Positions 56,021-64,000 of a stretch of DNA of 64,000 nt are shown in pieces. The stretch comes from Zhouia spongiae (GTDB taxonomy: Bacteria > Bacteroidota > Bacteroidia > Flavobacteriales > Flavobacteriaceae). Location: assembly GCF_022760175.1 (NCBI RefSeq), contig NZ_CP094326.1:1972804-2036803 (forward strand), read 5' to 3'. Position numbers and translations under genes: made by a program. A model generated the notes under the pieces. The model saw only the letters and a program-made list of their open reading frames with translations, was not told the DNA's origin and made no database searches. The stretch's first letter is position 1, and each line of letters starts with the position of its first letter.

Positions 56021-59000
56021 TTAATAAGCCAGCATTTCTCCTTCCAGTAAGGGGGTGTTCAGGGGTTCAAAAGTAATATCTACAATTCCGTTTTTAACGG
56101 ATGTTAAACAAATGCGGTAATTATCATGGTTTTCCGGAACCTCAAGGGTAATACTTCTTCCGGTTCCCAGGTCTTTGACAGCCAGTAAATTTCCAGAAGA
56201 GTCGCATTTTACCAACGACCATTCAAATGTGATATCACTGTCCTTTTCCGGAATAAACCATCCCTCTTCTTTGGAGTACAGCATAGCTCTGAAAGCTATA
56301 CTTTCACCCTCGAATATGAGAACAGAAGGTTTTAGTATTCCGGGAGTAGAGGTCCAGAGGTTTTCAGGAGATCTTCCTGAGACATTCAGTAAGCTATAAT
56401 AATTTCTTTTGTACCTTCCTTTTCTGTCTATTAAGCCGTCAAAAGATAATTTGTTGCTTTCATGCTGATCTTGCCAATTTTCAATAAAATAAGATTCTTT
56501 TGGGTTTAACTTCAGGAGGGATGCTACATCAATTTCATTATAGATATAGTTGATGTGGTGTTTACGAGCGTATTTTTCAAAGTGATCAAGCTGTTTGGTG
56601 TCTGAGTTTACCAATAAGCCTAAAGTATTAATATCAGGAGCATATTTTTTTATGAGTTCACTGAAATAGATACTTTCTTCAGTAATTTCCATATCTATAA
56701 GCAGAGGTCTGGCGGGATCTTCTTCTTTTATCTTTTGGGATAGTGCTCCCAGCCATTTTAAAAATGCAATCTGTTGAAACAATAATTCCGGTTTATGATA
56801 GTAGTTTTTAAGATCCGTAAGCACGTCATTCTGAAAGTTCCAGCTAATAATATGCTGTTGATCCCGGTGTTGCGATACCTTATCCGTAATATGTGCTGAA
56901 AGTTCTTTTGTCTGAACGGTGTCATTGATAAAGTCAATGTTCGAAGGAATCCAGAAACTATAGGCTACATTAAAACGTTCTTCCCTGGTAATGTTTAAAA
57001 TATTGTAGTCGTAAATGTCAGAACTTATGTATCTGACGGTATTCATGTTGAGTTGTTTTATTCCCTTGAGGTCTTTTAAAATATTTTCCCGGCTGAGAAC
57101 ATGATAATCCCGGTACCATCGATGCCCTTTTTTTATATTAACACCCCTAATAGCTTGCTTTCTAAAGGGATCGTTTTTTTTGAATAGAGGGGTGTCCGAA
57201 TTACGACTCTTCAATTTGTTAAATACATAACCAGGTGCTTTTCTGTTTGAAAACCAGTTTCTTAATATTTCATGGTGCATTATTTTCCAGTCTATTTTCT
57301 CAACAGAGTTGTTCTTTTTTGGAAGATTCTTATCCTGATTGCTATCGAATAAGATAGCAGATTTTATTTCATTGTATTTAACTGCAATGCTATGATGTGC
57401 TTCATTGATCCATTTAGTTTGCTCATTCCCCTTTTTCAATGTTCCTAACTCAGATATGATAACAGGAGTATTTGGTAATTTTCTCAGTTCTTTGTGGTAG
57501 GGTGCGTATAGCTCATTGAAATTAAGCCATGAAGAATCTGATTGTTGCGGCCCATAGTCTAAAATATTGACCCCGATCCAATCTACATAGGATTTTCCCG
57601 GGTAAAATGCTGAAATATTCTTTGCTTTCCACGGATTCCATATCCATATTACATTATTGGCCTTTTCGTTCTTAAATAAATTATAAGTATGTACCCAGGC
57701 TTTTTTAAATTCATCCGGGGCGTTCCTATCTTTCGAATACCACGGGTAACCGGGGTTGTCAAATTCATGGGCAAACCTTAAGAACACAGGGCGATCGTAA
57801 TTGCGGAGTATCCGGGCAAACTCTATAATAAACTGATCAAACCTGCCTTTGTTTATTTCTTTGATAACGTGTTTGTTTTCCGTGTCCGGAAGTTGAAAGT
57901 CGTTCAGCCAGGGCTCCCATGTAATCATAGGAATGGATTGGCTTTTGTATATTGAATCCAGTACCCGGTATGGAAAGGTAATAGCCTGGTCTTTATTCCA
58001 GGCCAGATATAAAGAAATAATATCAAAGTTTACATGGTTGTCTTCTTCAATAGAAACAATATTTCTAATACTTGAAATCCCGTCGTTTTTAGCCGGAGAA
58101 AAAATCCCGAAATAATTTATAACGTTTTTTTGCTGCATCGGTCTTTCAGCTCCATCCCATTTTATAAAATTGTTGCGGTATTGTAAATAAGAACAACTTA
58201 ACAGGGTTAAGGCCAAAACGGGGAATGCTAATTTTTGCAGGGTACTAAAAGTTTTAATTTTTTTGGTCTCTCTTTTCGAAGTCTGACTTTCAGGGATAAA
58301 GGATACGGATTTAAATTTCCCATAAGCAAAAAACAGGGTGTAAAGCATACAAAGTGTATTGAACAGGCAAAAGCAGGCCATGAAAATTGAAAAAGGCGTA
58401 AGGTCTATGACCAGGCCATAAACTATAGCCGCTATGGAAATAAAGGCTATGACCAGATTGGGTACGACCAATAGGAAGCTGGTTTTGTCCTTACCTTCCT
58501 TGGGTGTTGGCAGGTACGGAACCTTTTTACGGATAAAAGTGTATAATGTTCCTATAATGAGAACCCACCAGGTACAACATAATAATAAACCTCCGGTAAG
58601 GTGAAGCCCTTTTTCCTTTTTCTCGATCAACCATTGCTGGATATAAAGATGAATACAAACAATGCTCATCAACAAAGGCAGAAGCATAAAGCTAAAATTC
58701 ATGATGTTTCCGCTCCATGGAGATTTAGCCGTAATTAACGAGATGATGGGAATGAGAAAATTCAAAAGAAACACAAACCCCAATAAGTAATGAAAGGGAA
58801 TGAGCCCATAGTGGATTTTTTGCCTAAGGGACAAATGCCTGAAAAGTTTCGGATAAGAAGTTATCAAGAGTTCAAAACATCCTCTGGACCATTTTAACTG
58901 CTGTTTGTAGTAGGCTGTTAAAGAAGCAGGCACCAGGCCTTTGGTTAATATCTTCGGATGGTAAATCGAGGTCCACTTTTTAGCGTGTAATTGCATGGCC

Positions 59001-59770
59001 GTATGCATATCTTCGCAGAGACCGGCTGCATGACCGCCAATAGAGTCAAGAGCTTCCCTTCTGAAAATACAATTCGCGCCTATCGCATTAACGGTTCCAT
59101 ACGAGTTCATACACATCATCATCGGGCCGTAAAAAAGATAAGTCTGTTCTGCGGCCCCTTTTGCTACAAGAGATTCGCTTTGATTGTAGTATGCTTGTAC
59201 ACTTTGTACGTAACCAATTTTTTCATCATCAAAATAAGCAATTACTTCATCCAGCATTTCAGGAACCGGTACATGATCCGGATCAAGGATAACACATAGT
59301 TCTCCTGTAGCCTGTTTGAGTGCATTATTGATATTCCCTGCTTTGGCATCTATCCTATTGTTTCTGCTAACATGCACAATGTCATTTTCCCGACAGAATT
59401 GCTTTAGAAACGGATCATTCGCTTCATCGCAGAGATATGTTGTATGGGGGTATTTGATGTTTTTCATAGCCAGAAGGGTTTTGGTGGTCATTTCGTAGGG
59501 TTCGCCGGGAAAATAAGTCGTTAATACATCTACGGTATATTTTTTAGAAGTTTTTTTTATCCTTGGTATGGAAAGGTTCCAGTAATGATACCACATATAC
59601 AGTATGCCGAAAGCTTGCATTGCAAATGAAGCAAAGAGTAACCAGAACAAAAGCTCATTTCCTCTTTGGTCACTGTCTAAAAACCGATAAAAGAAATTGA
59701 CCACAGTAATCAGGCCTATAACAATCATGAGCTTTATAGTGTTCTTTTTTTTTCTTGATGGAGTTGTCAT
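56021..59770 (-). CDS. Cellulose-synthase-like glycosyltransferase fused to GH26-like and second hydrolase domains
   Basis: A 1249-residue membrane protein. Residues 10-65 hold two transmembrane segments; 78-300 are a GT2 domain with catalytic Asp115, DPD at 163-165, ED at 253-254 and QQLKW at 290-294 (a Q-x-x-R-W motif with Lys for Arg). Several transmembrane segments follow (about 320-475 and 513-530). Residues 545-840 are GH26-like with acid/base Glu669 in RFAHEFDNPGYPWY and nucleophile Glu774 in ISELG. Residues 870-1130 are a second TIM-barrel-like domain with Asp982 (WNFQND) where a Glu is expected. A beta-sandwich ends the protein. I infer an inner-membrane polymer synthase with a tethered periplasmic hydrolase. 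No PilZ domain is seen. It is 14 bases downstream of another hydrolase gene. Confidence 0.82.
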   Translation of the reverse strand: MTTPSRKKKNTIKLMIVIGLITVVNFFYRFLDSDQRGNELLFWLLFASFAMQAFGILYMWYHYWNLSIPRIKKTSKKYTVDVLTTYFPGEPYEMTTKTLLAMKNIKYPHTTYLCDEANDPFLKQFCRENDIVHVSRNNRIDAKAGNINNALKQATGELCVILDPDHVPVPEMLDEVIAYFDDEKIGYVQSVQAYYNQSESLVAKGAAEQTYLFYGPMMMCMNSYGTVNAIGANCIFRREALDSIGGHAAGLCEDMHTAMQLHAKKWTSIYHPKILTKGLVPASLTAYYKQQLKWSRGCFELLITSYPKLFRHLSLRQKIHYGLIPFHYLLGFVFLLNFLIPIISLITAKSPWSGNIMNFSFMLLPLLMSIVCIHLYIQQWLIEKKEKGLHLTGGLLLCCTWWVLIIGTLYTFIRKKVPYLPTPKEGKDKTSFLLVVPNLVIAFISIAAIVYGLVIDLTPFSIFMACFCLFNTLCMLYTLFFAYGKFKSVSFIPESQTSKRETKKIKTFSTLQKLAFPVLALTLLSCSYLQYRNNFIKWDGAERPMQQKNVINYFGIFSPAKNDGISSIRNIVSIEEDNHVNFDIISLYLAWNKDQAITFPYRVLDSIYKSQSIPMITWEPWLNDFQLPDTENKHVIKEINKGRFDQFIIEFARILRNYDRPVFLRFAHEFDNPGYPWYSKDRNAPDEFKKAWVHTYNLFKNEKANNVIWIWNPWKAKNISAFYPGKSYVDWIGVNILDYGPQQSDSSWLNFNELYAPYHKELRKLPNTPVIISELGTLKKGNEQTKWINEAHHSIAVKYNEIKSAILFDSNQDKNLPKKNNSVEKIDWKIMHHEILRNWFSNRKAPGYVFNKLKSRNSDTPLFKKNDPFRKQAIRGVNIKKGHRWYRDYHVLSRENILKDLKGIKQLNMNTVRYISSDIYDYNILNITREERFNVAYSFWIPSNIDFINDTVQTKELSAHITDKVSQHRDQQHIISWNFQNDVLTDLKNYYHKPELLFQQIAFLKWLGALSQKIKEEDPARPLLIDMEITEESIYFSELIKKYAPDINTLGLLVNSDTKQLDHFEKYARKHHINYIYNEIDVASLLKLNPKESYFIENWQDQHESNKLSFDGLIDRKGRYKRNYYSLLNVSGRSPENLWTSTPGILKPSVLIFEGESIAFRAMLYSKEEGWFIPEKDSDITFEWSLVKCDSSGNLLAVKDLGTGRSITLEVPENHDNYRICLTSVKNGIVDITFEPLNTPLLEGEMLAY

Positions 59771-59784
59771 AATGTAAGGAAGGG

Positions 59785-61116
59785 TTATTTAATGTCAGCT
59801 ACATAAAAAGGATAATTTATGGTAGCAAAGCAATTATTACTGTACAAGTATGCAAATAATCTGTATGGTCCTTCTTTCAGAGGGGTTCTTAATATAGCCG
59901 AAGAGGCATCTTTAATGATTACAGAACCGTCAATTTTCAATGGTTTTTCTTCAATATCCCATCTTTTGTAATACCAGCCCTCTCTATATAACTCCCATTT
60001 AACGGAGTCTATTTTATTTAGACCGGTCGTATAAGAAAGAGCGATTTCTTCCGGTATTCCGGGTTTTAAAATCAGGCTTTCTGAAGATTCTTTATCTGCT
60101 ATGGTTAGTTGTTTAATATTTATCCCGGGGTTAGAAGAGAGAGTGTCGTTCCATAACCCGGAAATGGTGGAAACCATTTCAGACGGGTGCCCTTCTTCTG
60201 AAAAGATGCTAAACCAGGTATGAGTGCGTTCCTGTTTGCTGCCCCAGTAGAAGATCAGAGATCCGAGACACCGATTGTCGGTTTTTTGTTGTAGCAGGCG
60301 ATATCTGGAAATTAACTGTTCTGTTTTTTCATTACTGCTTTGTTCGATCGGGGCATCCCATGCCGTATTTTTTGTAGCCCAGGGCCCGTCATATCCCCAT
60401 TCACTGATATAATAGGGCAAAGGTTTTTTAATTAAGGATATCTGGTCAAGGTCTTTATCCAGTCTTTTGATAGCAACAAAGATGTTAAAACCAATCAGGT
60501 CCAGATCAGGGGAATTGAACATAATACTGAGTACCTGTTTCTTTGTGACTGACGGAATTGTAGTACTGACCGGATGATTAGTATCTTCGGTGTGTATTAT
60601 TTTTATAAGATCGTTGAATGTGTCGATAAAATCGCGGTTGCCGAATATAAAAGGGTATTCAACTTCATTTCCTAAGTTCCAAAGTAAGAGAGCCGGATGA
60701 TCCTTGTGCCTGATGACCAGCTTCTTTACTTCTTTTTTAAGGTTGGAACAATATTCTTTGTTTTGATATATATTATAGCTTTTATGATATCTTGGAATCG
60801 GAATATCAACAATGACAGCCAGGTTTAATCGATGTGCTTTATCTAAAAAATCCCCGAGGTTGACCGTGTCGTATACTCTGATGGTGTTTCCCCCTATAGC
60901 GGCTAATTCTTCTAAATTTTTATTTCCGGATGCGCCTTTAATGATAAACGGAGAGTTGTTCCTAATGAGTTGGTACCCACCGTTGTCTTCATATTTAATA
61001 TAAACAGTCTGATGATCCCTGTTTCCATTCTTCTTTTCATAAAAAAAGTATTTATAAGAAAAAGAGATTATGACGAGTATCAATAGTATACTCAATCCGT
61101 TTTTTTTCATACTCAA
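59785..61116 (-). CDS. Membrane-anchored glycoside hydrolase (TIM-barrel, GH2/GH5-like)
   Basis: A 443-residue protein with an N-terminal membrane anchor (GLSILLILVIISFSYKYFF, residues 7-25). The TIM-barrel domain at about 45-320 has acid/base Glu151 in LLLWNLGNEVEY and nucleophile Glu239 in YYISEWGYDGPW, the clan A pattern. A beta-sandwich domain of about 100 residues follows. The segments NTIR, WNLGNEV and the region between align well with NTVR and WNFQNDV in the last hydrolase domain of the downstream synthase, so the two look like paralogues, this one with an intact catalytic pair. It is the first gene of the two-gene operon and probably trims or releases the polymer in the periplasm. 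The substrate is unknown. Confidence 0.8.
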   Translation of the reverse strand: MSMKKNGLSILLILVIISFSYKYFFYEKKNGNRDHQTVYIKYEDNGGYQLIRNNSPFIIKGASGNKNLEELAAIGGNTIRVYDTVNLGDFLDKAHRLNLAVIVDIPIPRYHKSYNIYQNKEYCSNLKKEVKKLVIRHKDHPALLLWNLGNEVEYPFIFGNRDFIDTFNDLIKIIHTEDTNHPVSTTIPSVTKKQVLSIMFNSPDLDLIGFNIFVAIKRLDKDLDQISLIKKPLPYYISEWGYDGPWATKNTAWDAPIEQSSNEKTEQLISRYRLLQQKTDNRCLGSLIFYWGSKQERTHTWFSIFSEEGHPSEMVSTISGLWNDTLSSNPGINIKQLTIADKESSESLILKPGIPEEIALSYTTGLNKIDSVKWELYREGWYYKRWDIEEKPLKIDGSVIIKDASSAILRTPLKEGPYRLFAYLYSNNCFATINYPFYVADIK

Positions 61117-61382
61117 TTGTTTTGTAAGGAATGGGGTATCTTTTAAAGGTATATATAAATATCTGCTATTCAGATGTTAATAGGTAAATTAATTGAAAAA
61201 TTCGATTAAGAACAACCGGGGTTGGTCAGGGAGTGTCATGAGGTTTCTGACAGCTGTTTCTTAGGGCGAAAATGTATCTGATACCTTTTTTTTAGCTATT
61301 CAACCATCATAAATCCTTTAAACTGCTGTAAATGAATAAATTTAATTGAGCAAGTAAATGACCTTACAAATTATAAAGAGCT

Positions 61383-62828
61383 ATGCTGTTCAACTCGTTT
61401 GAATTTCTTTTTTTCTTTCCTATTGTAGCCATACTATTCTATGTTATTGAACATAAGTATAGGTGGGGGCTGCTTTTGTTGGCCAGTTACTATTTTTATA
61501 TGTCATCTCAACCCGGGTTGGCACTGTTGCTTTTCCTTTCAACAGTTGTAGATTATTATTGTGCGCTGATGATGCATAGGGAAGTTTTAAAAAAGAAAAG
61601 GAAAGTATATCTTATCATCAGTATCATATTTAATCTCGGATTGCTTTTTACTTTTAAGTACTTTAATTTTTTTCTGGACACTACATTTTGGTTTTTTAAC
61701 CTGTTGGGGATGGATGTAGAATCTTCTGTGCGGATCAATAAATATAGTTTCAACCAGATATTATTACCCGTAGGGATTAGCTTTTATACCTTTCAGACGA
61801 TGAGCTATTCTATAGATGTATACAGGCGCAAGATAGAGCCGGAAAAGCATTTTGGAAAGTATGCTTTATACGTTTCTTTCTTTCCTCAATTGGTGGCAGG
61901 CCCCATTGAGAGAGCAAACAGGCTTCTTCCACAGTTAAAGAAGAAAGTAAACTTTGATCTGGATAATGTAAAAAAAGGTATAGTGATGATGGCCTGGGGT
62001 TTTTTTTTAAAACTCGTGGTAGCTGACAGGTTAGGGGTTTATGTCGATGAAGCATTTGCCAGGCCGACCCTTCACAAAGGTTTGCCTCTGATAGTCGGCA
62101 GTATATTTTTTGGTTTTCAGATCTATTATGATTTTTCTGCATATACTTCAATAGCCATCGGGGCGGCAAAAGTAATTGGGGTAGACCTGATGCAAAATTT
62201 TAACAGGCCGAATTTTTCGACCACATCAATGGAATTTTGGAGAAGATGGCATATATCGTTGATGCTGTGGATGAAAGACTATATGTATAAGCCGATGGTT
62301 GAGAGTAAACGGGTAACAAAAATTACAGCCGTTCTTATTGTGTTTTTTGCCAATGGCCTTTGGCACGGGGCAAACTGGACCTTTGTTGTCTGGAGCTTAT
62401 TAAATGCGGTTCTTTTATTGGTAGAGGCGGCTACTCAAAAAATGCGGATGAGGATATTTGAAAAACTAAGGTTAAGCAGAAGGAGTATAGCAGTTCTGGG
62501 GTGTGTGACAGTTATCGGGTATTTGATCTTTACACTTATATTCTTTAGATCACCCAACATAATGTGGGCGCTCTATTACATTAATAATATGAGAAAAATT
62601 ACAGCCCTGAATTTTGATCTGTTTAACAATACTTTTGAATTGATACTGAGTTTCAGTTTGATCGTTCTCGTACAGATCATACATTATAAAAAAGGAAACG
62701 ATAAAATATATGAACTGGTATTGAACAGACCGAAATATACCAGATGGGCCATGTATTTTGGGTATGTATTTATTATTGTGCTCTTTGCGATCAACAGGCA
62801 GAACAGGTTTATTTATTTTCAATTTTAA
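61383..62828 (+). CDS. MBOAT family O-acyltransferase (AlgI/DltB-like)
   Basis: A 481-residue polytopic membrane protein. MLFNSFEFLFFFPIVAIL at the start, LLPVGISFYTFQTMSYSIDV and FPQLVAGPIERA are typical of the AlgI group. The conserved MBOAT residues are His290 in EFWRRWHISL and the invariant His328 in NGLWHGANWTF. Such proteins pass acetyl groups across the inner membrane for O-acetylation of exported polysaccharides such as alginate or acetylated cellulose. The next gene, 9 bases on, is an SGNH-like partner. It is divergent from the synthase operon, with a 266-base gap between. Confidence 0.93.
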   Translation: MLFNSFEFLFFFPIVAILFYVIEHKYRWGLLLLASYYFYMSSQPGLALLLFLSTVVDYYCALMMHREVLKKKRKVYLIISIIFNLGLLFTFKYFNFFLDTTFWFFNLLGMDVESSVRINKYSFNQILLPVGISFYTFQTMSYSIDVYRRKIEPEKHFGKYALYVSFFPQLVAGPIERANRLLPQLKKKVNFDLDNVKKGIVMMAWGFFLKLVVADRLGVYVDEAFARPTLHKGLPLIVGSIFFGFQIYYDFSAYTSIAIGAAKVIGVDLMQNFNRPNFSTTSMEFWRRWHISLMLWMKDYMYKPMVESKRVTKITAVLIVFFANGLWHGANWTFVVWSLLNAVLLLVEAATQKMRMRIFEKLRLSRRSIAVLGCVTVIGYLIFTLIFFRSPNIMWALYYINNMRKITALNFDLFNNTFELILSFSLIVLVQIIHYKKGNDKIYELVLNRPKYTRWAMYFGYVFIIVLFAINRQNRFIYFQF

Positions 62829-62837
62829 CCATATGTT

Positions 62838-63779
62838 ATGAAAGGATTTCTTTTTAAGACGGGAATATTGGGTTTAACGTTGATTGTGACTTACCTATTT
62901 TTTGTTGACAGGCTCTCTTATAAACAGGTCGACGATTATTATTATAAGTTTACACAAGAAGCCGGTGGACTTATACTGGGTATATCCAGGGCCCACGACG
63001 GAATAGTGCCGGACATTCTGGAGGGACAATTATCTTCAAAGAATCTGGAGGGTCCGATTGTTAATTTCGCTTTCACGAAAAATCAGTCTCCCTATGGGGA
63101 GGTTTATTTAGAGGCCATTAAAAAGAAATTAAGAAAGGAGACGCATGGCGGGGGGGTATTTGTACTTTCTGTCAATCCGGGGGTTTTTATGGAAAAGCCA
63201 CATTTGAAAGATGAGGATGTTTATAAGATGGATAAAAAGATGTTAATAGGTAAGGTTAATAATTTTAATTCGATGCCAAATTATGATTACATTATTAATT
63301 GCTATTCCAAATCACTTTATAATGTTTTTACAACTATTGAATACGATAACAGGGTCGTACATTCAAATGGATGGATGGAAGTGAATTACGGAAATAAGGA
63401 CAGGGTCGTTTTTGATAAGGATATCAAGAAAAAGAAAGATCATATTATGGTAGGGTATCATATGTTTAAAAATACACAAGAAGTTTCAGAATACAGATTC
63501 AGGTATTTTATTGAAACGATAAAATACCTGAAGACGAGAGGGGTAGTGGTTCTGGCAAGGATTCCGGCAGATCCCGATATCATAGATTTTGAAACCAAAT
63601 CCTGGGGCGATTTCGACTTTAAAATGGATTCTGTCGCGAAGGAATATCAGGTACCGTATTTGAATTATAGCAGGGAAACAGGGTTTAAAACCTATGACGG
63701 AGCACATTTATTTGCCGATAGCGCAAAAAGATTTACCGAAAGACTGGGAGAAGATATATTAGATTATATGAATAATTAG
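62838..63779 (+). CDS. SGNH/DltD-like periplasmic partner of the MBOAT acyltransferase
   Basis: A 313-residue protein with one N-terminal transmembrane segment (GILGLTLIVTYLFFV) and a periplasmic domain. The catalytic triad can be read as Ser50 in LILGISRAHDGI and Asp287/His290 in TYDGAHLFADSAKRF, the block I and block V motifs of SGNH-fold acyltransfer partners such as DltD and AlgJ/AlgX. It would take the acetyl group delivered by the MBOAT protein and place it on the polymer. It is encoded 9 bases after the MBOAT gene. Overall similarity is weak, so the family is assigned mainly from motifs and position. Confidence 0.75.
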   Translation: MKGFLFKTGILGLTLIVTYLFFVDRLSYKQVDDYYYKFTQEAGGLILGISRAHDGIVPDILEGQLSSKNLEGPIVNFAFTKNQSPYGEVYLEAIKKKLRKETHGGGVFVLSVNPGVFMEKPHLKDEDVYKMDKKMLIGKVNNFNSMPNYDYIINCYSKSLYNVFTTIEYDNRVVHSNGWMEVNYGNKDRVVFDKDIKKKKDHIMVGYHMFKNTQEVSEYRFRYFIETIKYLKTRGVVVLARIPADPDIIDFETKSWGDFDFKMDSVAKEYQVPYLNYSRETGFKTYDGAHLFADSAKRFTERLGEDILDYMNN

Positions 63780-64000
63780 ATCTCTCCTATCCGTTAATTG
63801 ATAAAAAAGCAGGGGGTGTCCGTACTGCGTTTAAGTGTTCTTTTTCTTTACAATATCGATCGAACCGATAAAAAGAAGATGAGATAAGAGTGTTTCCTTC
63901 CAGAAAGAAAGTATTCTCAAAGAAATCAGGAAAAAGAGGTGTTCGTGCCGCACATTCTATTTTAAAGATAGGGCTTCAGAATATCTATAACGGAAGAGCA
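63780..64000. other. Right-hand end of window without a recognisable gene
   Basis: The last 221 bases after the SGNH-like gene hold only short open stretches on either strand, none with a motif I know or a clear start. A gene that begins or ends beyond the edge cannot be excluded. Confidence 0.4.

Noticed and set aside
63780-64000. Short minus-strand frame near the right edge (contains HLLFIGSIDIVKKKNT)
   Set aside because: It is under 45 codons, has a stop just upstream and no recognisable motif, so it cannot be called a gene.

Overview
This window is chromosomal DNA of a member of the Bacteroidetes, almost certainly a flavobacterium (family Flavobacteriaceae). The evidence is a SusC/SusD outer-membrane uptake pair, an S46 dipeptidyl-peptidase, a DUF5723-type outer-membrane protein, TAnnTTTG-like promoter elements just upstream of many genes, A-rich ribosome binding sites, and the str-S10-spc-alpha ribosomal cluster in Bacteroidetes order. 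No rRNA, tRNA, CRISPR array, insertion sequence or prophage gene was recognised.

Positions 1-29000 are mixed housekeeping and envelope genes: the start of gcvP; a UbiA-like membrane protein; an ECF sigma factor with a small HxxxCxxC protein; a rhodanese; an M3 peptidase; purKE; an in-frame hypoxanthine phosphoribosyltransferase-adenylate kinase fusion; obg; an S46 peptidase; mpl; PaiB and DUF1569 genes; radC followed by a degenerate polysaccharide-deacetylase-like protein and a YjjG-type phosphatase; a lipoprotein/outer-membrane protein pair; rarA; a rhomboid protease; rlmB; and the SusCD pair. Strong hairpin terminators separate most of these units.

Positions 29100-46440 hold the translation cluster, from rpsL to rplQ, all on the plus strand, including secY, infA, rpmJ and rpoA. 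One gene in it, rpsK (ribosomal protein S11), is broken as written. About 33 expected bases are replaced by 19 bases that copy an earlier part of the same gene, giving a frameshift and a stop at codon 45. S11 is essential, so this is either a sequence or assembly error or a very unusual lesion.

Positions 46477-55868 carry carA-eno, citrate synthase, a pair of amidinotransferase-fold hydrolases likely to act on arginine and citrulline, and an Rrf2-family regulator followed by a sulfate assimilation operon (DUF2061, cysH, cysD, cysN) with a 7-bp inverted repeat at its promoter.

Positions 56021-63779 are the most novel part, an apparent compact exopolysaccharide system. A 1249-residue protein fuses a cellulose-synthase-like membrane glycosyltransferase to a GH26-like hydrolase domain and a second, partly degenerate TIM-barrel hydrolase domain. 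Just upstream in the same operon is a membrane-anchored glycoside hydrolase. Divergently transcribed are an MBOAT O-acyltransferase and an SGNH/DltD-like partner, the usual pair for acetylating an exported polymer. I infer a synthase-dependent, O-acetylated polysaccharide whose synthesis and trimming are joined in one polypeptide. The polymer itself cannot be identified from sequence.
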